Below, in pieces: positions 1-9,471 of a stretch of DNA of 64,000 nucleotides; position 1 is the first letter of the stretch; each line of letters opens with the position of its first letter. The stretch is from Candidatus Woesearchaeota archaeon. GTDB taxonomy: Archaea; Nanobdellota; Nanobdellia; Woesearchaeales; GW2011-AR9. The stretch covers positions 806,077-870,076 of the forward strand of contig JACPIK010000002.1 of NCBI GenBank assembly GCA_016188115.1, given 5' to 3'. Position numbers and translations under genes: made by a program. The notes beneath the pieces are model-generated. The model was not told the origin of the DNA. It was given only the letters and a program-made list of their open reading frames with translations, and searched no databases.

Positions 1-53
1 TAAAGAGTAGAGTTGGCTATGAGAATACAAAACCTGCAGTTCTTTTTAAATGT

Positions 54-644
54 TTAGCTAGATGAACTAAGTTGAACATTTTCTTTGCTCAAAATATCCT
101 CAATCCATTGTGCTATCTCTTCCGGTTGTTTTCCTAGGGTATCCATCTTGTAATACGTAGCTCGAGCAGAGAAATAGCGCTGCGTCTCCTCCCGTAATGC
201 ATCTAAATACAAAACATGACTTGCTGGTTTGAATAATTTCTTTGTAGCGAGGCGAGATAAGATTATCGAGTTATCTAATGTCAGATGAAACACGATAGTA
301 TCCTTAGTGAGAGGTTTGGTATGAGTTAGGTGAGCTAAGTGTGAAATCAACATTACTTCTTCACCAGGAGTAATCTTTCCTGTCCGACGTTGTGCCACTG
401 TAAAAGGATATTGAAAATGGAGAGCATATTCTAAAATTGTGGGAACAGTAATACCCTCCTCGCGTGACCGATAATAATCAATAAACCATTTATTAGAAAG
501 AAACTTATCTTGTTCAACATCTGGAGGAATCACAGGCAATCCTTCTTCAAAAAGAACCCTAAACCCCTTCTGTTGTAATAACCTTAAGACTGTAGATTTT
601 CCAGAACACGCATCACCCACAATAATAACCTGTCTCATAAACAC
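54..644 (-). CDS. P-loop nucleoside/nucleotide kinase-like protein
   Basis: This is a small P-loop protein of about 195 residues. A Walker A motif, GDACSGKST, lies at residues 10-18, directly after the first beta strand, as in deoxynucleoside and thymidylate kinase-like proteins. The middle is rich in His, Arg and aromatic residues, and the C-terminus looks like a helical lid. The substrate cannot be read from the sequence. The longest frame opens with GTG at 644; an ATG two codons later (638) has GAGGTG just 3 nt upstream, which is closer than usual, so the start is uncertain by two codons. It lies 26 bp downstream of radB on the same strand and is probably co-transcribed with it. Confidence 0.6.
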   Translation of the reverse strand: MFMRQVIIVGDACSGKSTVLRLLQQKGFRVLFEEGLPVIPPDVEQDKFLSNKWFIDYYRSREEGITVPTILEYALHFQYPFTVAQRRTGKITPGEEVMLISHLAHLTHTKPLTKDTIVFHLTLDNSIILSRLATKKLFKPASHVLYLDALREETQRYFSARATYYKMDTLGKQPEEIAQWIEDILSKENVQLSSSS

Positions 645-670
645 CTCGCACCAACCTATTGCATAACGCC

Positions 671-1345
671 TTATTGTGTGACCTCTTCCACTCCTTTCTC
701 CACAATTTTAAACAATATTTCTTTCCCTTCAGGCAGCGCGCGATGTTTACGCAAGATCAGAGAACGACAAGACGCAAGCTTCTGCACTTCCAATAGGCAT
801 TTTGAACCATATCGCAGCAAATCACCACCCACCATCTTCACTTTATCACGATTATCAAAATCACTATACACCTGCGTTGTAATCAATACAGGTATTTGCT
901 TACGACGAGCTATCTCCACAAGCAACGCAATTTGCTTGCCTAACGCCGAATTAACTTCGTACACTTCCTCACTTTTCCCTAATTCTAAACGATAGAGCAT
1001 AGAAATAGAGTCAATAACAATTAACCCAACAGAAGGAGTAATGACATCCCGTAATCGTTCAAACATCTCTCGTTGTTCTGCAAACGTCATTGGATGATAA
1101 AAGAAAATACGTGGCAAGATAGTATTAACATCCGGATTTATTTGCATAATGCGTTCCACCGCAATTCCCCCCTCTGTATCCATAAACAAAACCTGTTTAC
1201 CTTCTACCGCTGCAGCTACAGCAGCAAGTAGGCACAGATTAGTTTTACCTGAACCTGAAGGACCGTAGAGAGTTGTCACCACATCAGCATCATAGCCACC
1301 AGCCAGAAAACGATCAAAAAAAGCCGAACCAGTAGTTATTTTCAT
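671..1345 (-). CDS. radB: DNA repair and recombination protein RadB
   Basis: RadB is the short archaeal RecA/Rad51 paralogue that assists RadA in homologous recombination. The protein starts with the family-typical MKITTGSAFFDRFLAGGY, has Walker A GPSGSGKT at about residues 28-35, and Walker B LIVIDS near residue 110. The length of about 224 residues is normal for RadB and too short for RadA, which has an extra N-terminal domain. The open frame extends two codons further to ATG 1351, but the TATA box at 1369-1376 is centred 28 bp before the ATG at 1345, so a leaderless start at 1345 is preferred. It leads a two-gene unit with the downstream kinase-like gene and is divergent from the glycosyltransferase operon at 1443. 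Confidence 0.9.
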   Translation of the reverse strand: MKITTGSAFFDRFLAGGYDADVVTTLYGPSGSGKTNLCLLAAVAAAVEGKQVLFMDTEGGIAVERIMQINPDVNTILPRIFFYHPMTFAEQREMFERLRDVITPSVGLIVIDSISMLYRLELGKSEEVYEVNSALGKQIALLVEIARRKQIPVLITTQVYSDFDNRDKVKMVGGDLLRYGSKCLLEVQKLASCRSLILRKHRALPEGKEILFKIVEKGVEEVTQ

Positions 1346-1368
1346 TAGCATACACAGATAATAGCCAG

Positions 1369-1376
1369 AATATAAA
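1369..1376 (-). promoter_or_regulatory. TATA box of radB
   Basis: TTTATATT on the minus strand, centred about 28 bp before ATG 1345. This fits a leaderless transcript and decides the RadB start. Confidence 0.6.
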
Positions 1377-1410
1377 GATTATGAGAATACAGACCTAGCT
1401 CCCCATCAAC

Positions 1411-1418
1411 TTTATATA
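1411..1418 (+). promoter_or_regulatory. TATA box of the glycosyltransferase operon
   Basis: TTTATATA, centred 28 bp before ATG 1443; implies a leaderless first gene. It lies only about 35 bp from the opposing radB box. Confidence 0.65.
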
Positions 1419-1442
1419 CGCCAAACCGTTTAATCTGATCCC

Positions 1443-2963
1443 ATGAACAAAAAGCACCTCTGGATTCTTACTGCCATTTTTGTTCTTACTTTACTCATTC
1501 GTCTCTGGATTGCGTTTTCCCAGCCAACATTTACATACGAATCATATTTCCACTTACGTAACATTGAAGCAATTAGAGATACCGGACTTCCTCTTTTTAA
1601 CGATCCACTCTCGTATGGCGGACGAGAATTACGCTTTCTCCCTTTATTTCATTACACCCTTGCAATTCCTAGTTTAATCATGCCGATTGATATCGCCGCC
1701 ATACTATTTTCAAATTTATATATAGCATTATTAACAATTATAGTATATCTTATTGTTCGACAAGTTACTAAAAACGAAGAGATACCCCTTATCTGTGCTG
1801 GTCTAACCGGAATATTGCCTTTCCTCTTTACACCTAACAGTATTACACCAGAAACATTATTCATTCCCCTTATCTTTCTAACGATCTATACGTTTCTTAA
1901 GATCAAAGAACCAAACTATATCTATTTCTACATCCTCCTCTTCTTTGCAAGCTGTCTTACCAGTTCTGCAACCATTTTCCTTATCCTTAGTTTTTTAATT
2001 TATTATGTATTAAATTTCATCGAAAACAAAAAAGTGCCGCCAGAGGAAAGTGAGATCATCCTATTCTCAATTTTCTTTTTCATTTGGATTCAACTTATCT
2101 TCTTTAAACAAACATTCCTCACGCAAGGATTAAGTTTTATCTGGCAAAATATCCCCCTCCAAATAGTACAACAATATTTTCCCCATTCCTCATTAATTCA
2201 AATCATGCTCTCCGTAACAATAATTCCATTTCTTACAGGAGTATACGTAGTATACCAAAATCTGTTCTATGCCAGAAATAACCAAGCCATCATTATCATA
2301 AGTAGTGCTTTAGCCATCTCGCTTCTTACTTTTTTTCGGTTTATGAAACTTAATTTCGCACTCTCTTTATTTAGTATTATTCTAATTATTCTCTTTGCTT
2401 TCTTTTATGAAGAGATCATCGAGTATACTCGTAAAACAAAATTAAGCAAAAAAATAACATTAATCAGTGTTGTAATCATATTTGTAGTCATTGCAACTAT
2501 TCTTCCCGCAACCATCACTGCCCCTCAACGAACACAAGCGCCCCTAGTTGAAGAAATTGAAGCATTAAAGTGGCTTGACAAAAGTGTTGACGACAAAGCA
2601 GGAGTAGTCTCCTTACTTGAAGAAGGCAACATGGTAACATATTTTGCCAAACATCCCAATTTAATGGATGAGCAATTTACGCTAATTCCTGACGTCGAAC
2701 AACGTTTTAAAGACTTACGATCTTTGTATACAACTTCATTTCAAACCCAAGCAATTGAATTGTTAGAAAAATATGGGATGAAATATTTAGTCCTAACACC
2801 ACGAGCTCAAGAAACCTACGGGATTACTAATTTTCGATATTTTGAACCATCCTGCTTTGAACCAATTTATAGTAAAGAAGTTAAGATTTACAAAGTAAAA
2901 TGCACATTAGAAAGCACAGTTAACCAAGACAAAATAAACTCAAAATTGAAATTAAAAAAATAA
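1443..2963 (+). CDS. GT-C/STT3-like membrane glycosyltransferase
   Basis: A 506-residue multi-pass membrane protein. After the first membrane segment comes an extracytoplasmic loop (residues about 30-70) containing ESYFHLRNIEAI and DPLSYGGRE. This resembles the first acidic loop of STT3/AglB-like GT-C enzymes, where an Asp-x-Tyr-x-His pattern is usual; here Glu takes the place of the Asp. About ten further hydrophobic segments follow, then a soluble C-terminal domain from about residue 360 that begins EEIEALKWLDKSV. GT-C enzymes take sugars from dolichyl-phosphate donors on the outer face of the membrane. It is the first gene of an operon and ends 1 bp before the next gene, which has the same architecture. 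Substrate unknown. Confidence 0.65.
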   Translation: MNKKHLWILTAIFVLTLLIRLWIAFSQPTFTYESYFHLRNIEAIRDTGLPLFNDPLSYGGRELRFLPLFHYTLAIPSLIMPIDIAAILFSNLYIALLTIIVYLIVRQVTKNEEIPLICAGLTGILPFLFTPNSITPETLFIPLIFLTIYTFLKIKEPNYIYFYILLFFASCLTSSATIFLILSFLIYYVLNFIENKKVPPEESEIILFSIFFFIWIQLIFFKQTFLTQGLSFIWQNIPLQIVQQYFPHSSLIQIMLSVTIIPFLTGVYVVYQNLFYARNNQAIIIISSALAISLLTFFRFMKLNFALSLFSIILIILFAFFYEEIIEYTRKTKLSKKITLISVVIIFVVIATILPATITAPQRTQAPLVEEIEALKWLDKSVDDKAGVVSLLEEGNMVTYFAKHPNLMDEQFTLIPDVEQRFKDLRSLYTTSFQTQAIELLEKYGMKYLVLTPRAQETYGITNFRYFEPSCFEPIYSKEVKIYKVKCTLESTVNQDKINSKLKLKK

Positions 2964-2964
2964 A

Positions 2965-4338
2965 ATGATCGTAACAAAAAAAAATCCACAAACCAGAACA
3001 TATGCTACCATCATTATTTTAAGTATTAGTCTTCTGATCTTTATTACCCCATTGTTAAATTCTTGGTATAACCAACAACCATTATTGCGCGGACTTGAAA
3101 GTGCATATTTTCTTCAACCAAAACAAATAGATTTAGAATCTTCCCCAATAGAAAGTTCAATTTCTCTTTACCTCATAACTTCATTGACCAGCAAATTACC
3201 CCTAAATGCCCTAGCATTTATACCGCCAATTATTGCAATGAGCTGTATAAGTCTATTGTTCATCCTAATACATAAAGAGTTTAATTCTCTAGAAAAAGAA
3301 ATCATTTGCCTTGGCTTAATAATTATAACGCCTGCCATGCTGATTCTATTCTCAACAATATCAGTAGTTTCATTTTACCTGTTATTAATATTATTAAGTT
3401 TAATCCTGTTGCAAAGTAAAAATTGGGGCATAAAAAGCATAGGAATTGTAACTCTGCTCCTATCAACACAAATGACCATAGCCCTCGCCATCACAACTAT
3501 AATCATCTTAGGAATCTATTTTTTCAAACAAAGTGAAGACAGAATGTTTTATGGGGTTATAGGGGGCTCTTTAGCAGCAGTAACCCTATTAAGCTCATTA
3601 ATTTCTCTTGTACCTCTACAAAACCCTGCCCTTGAACAACCTTCCACATTTAATATTATCTTCGATTTGAATGGAATAACTGGAATTAGTCTCTTTCTAG
3701 TGCTTCTTTGTATAACTGGGATCGTAGATCTTTTCAGAGAGAAAAAAGGAATGTATTATCTTATCGCAATTGTCGGTTCGATAGGGATCTATTTTATCGA
3801 TCGCACTCTGCTTGCGCCAATTGCTATTGTCCTAACACTCTTCGCCGCCCAAGGGATATTATATTTATATAACAAAAAATGGAAAGTAGAACCTATTCGC
3901 AACTTAACCCTGTTATTATTAGCATTGGGATTCTTATTTACGTTCATGAGCTATCAACAAACCGCGACAAACATATCACCCACTACACCAGAACTACAAG
4001 CATTGGAATGGATTAACAAAAATACCGTACCTCAAAATGTTATCTTTTCTACTCCAGAAAACCAATATGTCATTCTTGCAATTGCTCAACGAACCCCTTT
4101 TACAAAAATGAATTCGCCAGAACATCAAAATGTCACCGATGCAATCTTAAACGCCCAATATATCAATGAATTGTTTCCCCTCCTTGATAATGCAAATATT
4201 GAATATATCTATCTTCCCCAACGCGTAATTACGCAATTACCCTCTGACGAGAAGCTCCTCTTTCTACTCCAGAACGAAAGATTTAAAATAGTTTTTCAAG
4301 CCAACCAGACCACAGTTTGGCATTACAAACAAACTTAA
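2965..4338 (+). CDS. GT-C-like membrane protein, probably degenerate
   Basis: A 457-residue polytopic membrane protein that looks like a diverged paralogue of its upstream neighbour. It has an N-terminal membrane segment, a short outer loop where LRGLESAYFLQ stands in the place of the ESYFHLRN motif, about ten membrane segments, and a C-terminal domain opening PELQALEWINKNTVPQNV, very like the neighbour's EALKWLDKSVDDKAGV. The His of the acidic-loop motif is absent, so it may lack transferase activity or act as a partner of the upstream protein. It starts 1 bp after the preceding stop codon, so the two are probably translationally coupled. Confidence 0.5.
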   Translation: MIVTKKNPQTRTYATIIILSISLLIFITPLLNSWYNQQPLLRGLESAYFLQPKQIDLESSPIESSISLYLITSLTSKLPLNALAFIPPIIAMSCISLLFILIHKEFNSLEKEIICLGLIIITPAMLILFSTISVVSFYLLLILLSLILLQSKNWGIKSIGIVTLLLSTQMTIALAITTIIILGIYFFKQSEDRMFYGVIGGSLAAVTLLSSLISLVPLQNPALEQPSTFNIIFDLNGITGISLFLVLLCITGIVDLFREKKGMYYLIAIVGSIGIYFIDRTLLAPIAIVLTLFAAQGILYLYNKKWKVEPIRNLTLLLLALGFLFTFMSYQQTATNISPTTPELQALEWINKNTVPQNVIFSTPENQYVILAIAQRTPFTKMNSPEHQNVTDAILNAQYINELFPLLDNANIEYIYLPQRVITQLPSDEKLLFLLQNERFKIVFQANQTTVWHYKQT

Positions 4339-4425
4339 ATAGATCATATTCAATTAAAATATTAAATAATATTTAATTAAAAAAAAGCATAGAAAAGAGA
4401 AATTAAAAAAGAAACAGTACCCAAC

Positions 4426-5694
4426 ATGATCATCACCTTCCTTGATAGCATCCTTCTTGTAACGTATTTCCTCCTTCTCTTTCTGACCATATTCTGGCTT
4501 CTAATTCTATTTAATCCAGATAAAAAAGAAAAACCAACCCCTGCACACGACTCACCCCTGCCCCAATTTAGTGTAATTGTGCCTGCATATAACGAAGAAA
4601 AATCAATTGAACAAACTCTTACCTCTTTAGTACGGCTACGTTACCCCACTCAACTTATCCAAATAATAGTTGTCAACGACGGTTCTAAAGACAAAACGCC
4701 AGAAATTGTTAAAACATTTATTCAAAATCATCCAAATTATAACATTACACTTCTCAATCAAACAAATGCAGGAAAAGGTCGAGCTCTCAACAATGGAATT
4801 AAACATATTACGGGAGAATTTTTTGCCTGTCTTGATGCTGATTCATTTGTTGAAGAAAACGCTTTGCAAGTAATGCTTCCCCTCTTTGAAGAACAAGAAG
4901 TTGCAGCTGTTTGTCCCACACTTAAAGTACGTAAACCTAATACCATCCTTGAAAAAGTCCAATGGTCCGAATATATCATTAACATGTTCTATAAATTTCT
5001 TAACGCAAAAATTGATTGCATCCATGTTACACCGGGCCCATTTAGCATCTATCGTAGTGCAGTAGTTCGTAAATTAGGAGGATTTAGCGAAGAAACCATT
5101 ACCGAAGACTTAGAAATGGCAATTCGTCTACAAAAACATAATTATAAAATTCTTCAGACCTTCGACACCACCGTTGAAACCGTAGTACCTGCTACCTGGA
5201 AAACCCTCTTTCGTCAACGCGTTCGTTGGTATAAAGGAGGAGTAGATAACACCATCGCCTACAAAGAACTAATCTTTAACAAAAAATATGGTGATTTTGG
5301 AATGATGCGTATGCCCACCATCATCAGCTCTGGCATAATTGTACTTATTCTTACCACTGCTCTCATCCAAAGCCTCATCAAAAGAGGATATCAATTTTAT
5401 CTTAGTCTAAGTGCAGTCAACTTCGATGTATTAACACTCATCAAACACTATACATTTGAATTTAACCCTTTGATTCTCCCCTTCTTCAAATTAACTATTG
5501 CCGCCACTGTTATCATCTTAAGCTTCTTAATTATGATCTTATCATTCAAACTGCTTCGAGAAAAAATAACCAATTATGGAAAAACTTGGACTTCCCTATT
5601 CACCTATTTCTTTGTATACGGACTATTTCTTACCACAGTATGGGTGTACATCGCCTATATGTTTATAAAGAAAAAGAAGAACTTTTGGCATTAA
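4426..5694 (+). CDS. Membrane-bound processive family 2 glycosyltransferase
   Basis: A 422-residue GT2 enzyme of the hyaluronan/poly-GlcNAc/cellulose synthase type. An N-terminal membrane segment is followed by the GT-A domain with VVNDGSKDK (nucleotide-binding Asp), CLDADSF (metal-binding DxD), TEDLEMAIRL (catalytic base region) and RQRVRWYKGG (the QxxRW acceptor-binding motif). Three or more membrane segments close the protein and would form the export channel. All four motifs are intact, so it should be active in the cytoplasm and push a polysaccharide chain outward. The repeated sugar is unknown. It lies in the 1443-9406 gene series, 87 bp after the preceding gene, in an AT-rich gap without a well-placed TATA box. 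Confidence 0.8.
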   Translation: MIITFLDSILLVTYFLLLFLTIFWLLILFNPDKKEKPTPAHDSPLPQFSVIVPAYNEEKSIEQTLTSLVRLRYPTQLIQIIVVNDGSKDKTPEIVKTFIQNHPNYNITLLNQTNAGKGRALNNGIKHITGEFFACLDADSFVEENALQVMLPLFEEQEVAAVCPTLKVRKPNTILEKVQWSEYIINMFYKFLNAKIDCIHVTPGPFSIYRSAVVRKLGGFSEETITEDLEMAIRLQKHNYKILQTFDTTVETVVPATWKTLFRQRVRWYKGGVDNTIAYKELIFNKKYGDFGMMRMPTIISSGIIVLILTTALIQSLIKRGYQFYLSLSAVNFDVLTLIKHYTFEFNPLILPFFKLTIAATVIILSFLIMILSFKLLREKITNYGKTWTSLFTYFFVYGLFLTTVWVYIAYMFIKKKKNFWH

Positions 5695-5721
5695 AACAGA
5701 TAAAAAAGAGTAGAACCTACT

Positions 5722-6441
5722 ATGGAACGACAACTTAGCACCAAAAAATATCTTCTTGCACTAATACTTACTCTTATTATCTTTGGTGTAGGAATACTTA
5801 TAGGCATGCTTTTTGAAAACGTACGTCTTGAACATTCCAAAGAACTAATCCTTGCAGAAAAAGTAGGACTACAAAGTCTCCAACTTCAACAAAAATACAT
5901 TGATCAAGGTCTTGCTGATTGTGGTGTTCTTCACCAGATTCTTGAAACAAACATTGACCAACTACAAAAAAAGATGGGAGAAGTTGCTGAATATGAAAAA
6001 CGATCCATGCTCAAAGAAAGCGAATTTAATCTAGCACTGCAAGACTATTTTCTCACCGAAATACAATTTCTTCTCCTCTCCCAAGATATTGATAAAACCT
6101 GCCTCCAAGAAAATGTAAAAGTGATCTATTTTTATGATGATAACCCTTATGATACTCAAGGGGAAATTCTTAGCTATCTTAAAAAAATCTTTGGTAACAA
6201 ACTATTGATCTTTTCACTAGATTCTACTTTCAAAGAAGAACCCATGATCAAAATTTTGTTGCAGTCACACAATATTACTCAGTTCCCTAGCGTTCTTGTT
6301 GAAGATCAGAAGTTTCATGGATCTACATCAGTAGAAGTACTTATGCAAACCATTTGCACTAAATTTGAAACACTTAAAAGCCAAGTTCCACCTGAATGTA
6401 AAATCATGGAAGAGAAAAAAGTTAAAATAACATCACAATAA
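5722..6441 (+). CDS. Membrane-anchored thioredoxin-fold protein without CxxC
   Basis: A 239-residue protein with one N-terminal membrane anchor (residues about 10-30), a charged helical or coiled-coil stretch (35-125) and a C-terminal thioredoxin-like domain that starts VKVIYFYDDNPYDTQG and contains the usual cis-Pro region QFPSVLVEDQKF. The position where a redox CxxC would lie reads NPYDTQ, so it should not be a dithiol oxidoreductase. It may be a binding or assembly factor for the surrounding membrane glycosyltransferases. It follows the GT2 gene by 27 bp and precedes the GT39-like gene by 9 bp. Confidence 0.5.
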   Translation: MERQLSTKKYLLALILTLIIFGVGILIGMLFENVRLEHSKELILAEKVGLQSLQLQQKYIDQGLADCGVLHQILETNIDQLQKKMGEVAEYEKRSMLKESEFNLALQDYFLTEIQFLLLSQDIDKTCLQENVKVIYFYDDNPYDTQGEILSYLKKIFGNKLLIFSLDSTFKEEPMIKILLQSHNITQFPSVLVEDQKFHGSTSVEVLMQTICTKFETLKSQVPPECKIMEEKKVKITSQ

Positions 6442-6450
6442 ACTAACTTC

Positions 6451-8574
6451 ATGCAAAATAGATTCAAAAAAAGTCTAGAAAAACAGACCGCACATCACCA
6501 AACAAGAATCATTTTGTTCTTACTTTTCACTTTTTTTATTCTATGCGCCATCATCAAATGGACAACACAACGAGTTTTTTTTGATGAAACGGTCTATCTC
6601 TCCATTGCCCGCTATTTCATCTCCGCTGGTCAATATGGCTATTTTGAAGCACTGCGTCCTCTTGCACTACCTGCCCTTCTCGTGCCATTTCAACTTCTAC
6701 CCTTCTCATCGCTACTTATCGCAAGAATCGCAACAGTATTACTAAGTTGTGTTAGTCTCTATGTACTCTACTTAATTCTCAAAAAGTATTCCGGTCTTCC
6801 TACTGCAATATGGGTTCTCTTCTTTATGAGTACCAGCAGTCTTATTTTTCTTCATTCAGGATATATTCTTACAGATATTATTGCCTATACACTAGGTGCA
6901 ACAGCAATTCTTACCACTTTTCAAAAACGTTATCTCTTAGCCAGCATGACACTCGCGCTTGCATTTCTATTTAAGTTCCCCCTTGCATTACTCCTATTAC
7001 CTTGTGGAATCCTCTTCCTAATCCAGAAAATACAAGAAAAACAAGATAATCCCCTCTCTTTACTCACAGAGTCTATCAAAATAATGGGTATTTTTTTGCT
7101 TACCATTACTCCATTTCTTATCTTTAACATAACAATGTACGAAGGAACTCTTCTCGAACGAGTAACACTTCCATTCATACAAGGTTCATTGATTGTTGAA
7201 CAAGATACCTGGGTCTATGAAACCGCATCAGTAGGAAGATATTTTGTAACCTTGATAAAATTTGAACCATTATTACTCCTTGTCTGCCTCTCTACATTTC
7301 CGCTATTGTGGAACAAACGTAGAAAAGAATTGATTACACTATCTACTACCATTATACTCTTTTTACTTTACTTCGGACTACGTGTCCCTCGCTTTGACCC
7401 CCGTTATATCTTAGCTGTTGTTCCTTTTTTAATTATTATCGCAGCCATGGGAATTAGTCAAGCTAATCTTTCCAAGGTCTTTAAGAAAGTGATTATCGCC
7501 CTTGGCATTTTGACCATCGCGATCAATCTGTATATCATTCTTCCCCAACAATATGAACACTCATCTCAAATTACTTCCACATTAAATTCATTACATCCTA
7601 ACCAAAAAATAATGCTCACCTCAAATCCCGTCGTCTTTGCTGATTTTGCAGGTAAAGGACAATTTATTGACGGGCAAAATCAAGGACATCTTTTCGAACA
7701 ATATCAAAAAAATATAAACATAGAATGGCTTGCGCTCGATCCATCACAGTTTGCCTGTCCCAAAACATTATTAACATCTCAAGCCATCTGCCAAAAAGAA
7801 CAAACACAAATGGTATCATATCTTCTCTCTCGCAACAAAATAATCACATGTGGATATTACCATGGATTTCCTATCATCATCTTTAGCAAAAACGCAACCA
7901 CAACCATAAATCCTCAAATCTGTTTACAATCAATCAATTATACCTACCTACCCCCCCTACCACCAACTATTGAATTTCGTCTTAATGAAATAGAACTTGA
8001 TAAAGAAGGGAATATTCAAAATTTAGAAAATGTACAACGAATTATAACTAGTCTTAATCAAACTCATACCCCACTAACTATCACAATAAGTGCAGCCAAT
8101 ACTTCTCTTAGCATTTCTACAAAAGAATTCTTGAGTACTCTTCACAAGAATATATCTCTTGGTGTCTTGACAAGACCAGAACGTAATACCATCCAATTCA
8201 TAGAGCACGTTAAACAAGAGACGTCCCTAAAGATTATTTCTATCTCTCCATTTGGAGATGATTGGACAAATTATAATGAACCATTCCCACAGTCAGTTAA
8301 ACAGTGTTACGAAGGCGCCTGGCTTCAAACCAAGCTAGTCCCCATCACTTGTACAAAAGTTGATATGTACACCACTAAGAATTGGAAGACAAAAGAAACG
8401 TACTCTATTGCAGAACTTCAAGAAATGACACGAATTCAGCTCCAGCAGGATCCACACCTAGTTATTGATATCTGGGCACCATCACTCAATGATTCACAAA
8501 CAGCAGATATCGAAAGCTTTATAGGAATTCTTCACCAAACCCTAAACACGAATGAACCATTTCAAATTTCGTGA
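6451..8574 (+). CDS. GT39/ArnT-like glycosyltransferase with extra C-terminal domain
   Basis: A 707-residue protein. The first membrane segment is followed by FFDETVYLSIARYF, the acidic outer-loop motif (Asp-Glu) of GT-C/GT39 enzymes that use polyprenyl-phosphate sugars. About eleven membrane segments reach to about residue 370. A soluble part of about 330 residues follows. Its second half, from about 510, has strand-helix units with IEFRLNEIELDKEGN and SLGVLTRPERNT, and it resembles a degenerate polysaccharide-deacetylase-like barrel, though I cannot identify its catalytic residues. It is expected to act on the outer face of the membrane. It overlaps the next gene by 23 bp. Confidence 0.6.
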   Translation: MQNRFKKSLEKQTAHHQTRIILFLLFTFFILCAIIKWTTQRVFFDETVYLSIARYFISAGQYGYFEALRPLALPALLVPFQLLPFSSLLIARIATVLLSCVSLYVLYLILKKYSGLPTAIWVLFFMSTSSLIFLHSGYILTDIIAYTLGATAILTTFQKRYLLASMTLALAFLFKFPLALLLLPCGILFLIQKIQEKQDNPLSLLTESIKIMGIFLLTITPFLIFNITMYEGTLLERVTLPFIQGSLIVEQDTWVYETASVGRYFVTLIKFEPLLLLVCLSTFPLLWNKRRKELITLSTTIILFLLYFGLRVPRFDPRYILAVVPFLIIIAAMGISQANLSKVFKKVIIALGILTIAINLYIILPQQYEHSSQITSTLNSLHPNQKIMLTSNPVVFADFAGKGQFIDGQNQGHLFEQYQKNINIEWLALDPSQFACPKTLLTSQAICQKEQTQMVSYLLSRNKIITCGYYHGFPIIIFSKNATTTINPQICLQSINYTYLPPLPPTIEFRLNEIELDKEGNIQNLENVQRIITSLNQTHTPLTITISAANTSLSISTKEFLSTLHKNISLGVLTRPERNTIQFIEHVKQETSLKIISISPFGDDWTNYNEPFPQSVKQCYEGAWLQTKLVPITCTKVDMYTTKNWKTKETYSIAELQEMTRIQLQQDPHLVIDIWAPSLNDSQTADIESFIGILHQTLNTNEPFQIS

Positions 8575-9406
8575 ATATCTCTGCCTTCTTCGTCCCTATC
8601 AATGGTACAAAAATCTCTTGGTCTTTCTCGCCATCATTTTCTCAGGAAATATTCTTAACACCGCAGCATGGCAAAGTTCATTGCTCACATTCATTGCATT
8701 TTGCGCTGCCTCATCAGTCAATTATATCATCAATGATTATAACGACAAAGAAAAAGATCGGTTTAATCCGGAGAAAAAAACACGACCCCTTGCCGCAGGA
8801 ACAATATCAACAGCCAGTGCATTAATACTCGCATCCACATTGGGAGGAATCTCACTTCTGTTTGCATTATCAGTCTCACCAATCATCATGCTTGGAATAA
8901 TCATCTTTCTCAGTGTAAGTACACTTTATACTCACTTCCTTAAACACCTGCCTCCTGCAGACATAGTAACCATCGGTATGCTCTTCGTTATTCGTGCCGT
9001 TGCCGGAGCACTCGCAATCAAAGTTTACATCTCTCCCTGGCTGATTTTATGTCCATTCTTTCTGGCTCTTTTTCTAAGCGCCGCCAAACGCTACTCAGAA
9101 CGCGCCTTTTTGAAAAACAATGATTCTCGTCCCATTCTTTCATTCTATACCCCAAAACGAAATAAAATTATTTTCATAACCAGTACAACTGGTCTTTTTG
9201 GCTCCTACACCCTGTACAGCATACTTGGCCCACATACCTCATTAATGTACACCATCCCCCTTGCATTGCTCGTTGTAGTTCGCTATTATCAGCTCATCAT
9301 AAACGGTTCAATTATAGCAAGACATCCCCAAAAGATGTATACAGATGGATGGCTTGTGATTATATCATTGTTATGGATAATTAGCATTGCAATAGGGTTA
9401 TATTGA
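8552..9406 (+). CDS. UbiA-family prenyltransferase (decaprenyl-phosphate phosphoribosyltransferase-like)
   Basis: A 284-residue integral membrane protein with the UbiA aspartate-rich motif NDYNDKEKDRFNP at residues 61-73, followed by KKTRPLAAG. The N-terminal LRPYQWYKNLLVF is typical of the subgroup that transfers phosphoribose to polyprenyl phosphate (DPPR synthase) rather than of quinone or ether-lipid enzymes. In that role it would make a polyprenyl-phospho-pentose donor for the GT-C enzymes encoded just upstream. The subgroup call rests on motifs only. The start ATG lies inside the 3' end of the previous gene (23 bp overlap), and an internal start is not obvious. Confidence 0.75.
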   Translation: MNHFKFREYLCLLRPYQWYKNLLVFLAIIFSGNILNTAAWQSSLLTFIAFCAASSVNYIINDYNDKEKDRFNPEKKTRPLAAGTISTASALILASTLGGISLLFALSVSPIIMLGIIIFLSVSTLYTHFLKHLPPADIVTIGMLFVIRAVAGALAIKVYISPWLILCPFFLALFLSAAKRYSERAFLKNNDSRPILSFYTPKRNKIIFITSTTGLFGSYTLYSILGPHTSLMYTIPLALLVVVRYYQLIINGSIIARHPQKMYTDGWLVIISLLWIISIAIGLY

Positions 9407-9442
9407 ACTTAAGAAACATAAAGTTACTTCATCACATAAATC

Positions 9443-9450
9443 TATTTAAG
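9443..9450 (+). promoter_or_regulatory. TATA box of the orphan gene at 9472
   Basis: TATTTAAG centred about 26 bp before ATG 9472, in a 65 bp gap that separates this gene from the preceding operon. Confidence 0.5.
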
Positions 9451-9471
9451 ATCAAATCTTTCTTTTGAATT

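Noticed and set aside
17-35. TATGAGAATACAAAACCT resembles TATGAGAATACAGACCT at 1379-1396, flanking the kinase-radB pair
   Set aside because: Only about 17 bp with a gap and one mismatch; no structure or coding sense, so chance in AT-rich DNA is likely.
7952-7960. C run (CCCCCCC) as a sign of another structured element on the minus strand
   Set aside because: It encodes Pro residues inside the GT39-like gene, and no closing inverted repeat is present around it.
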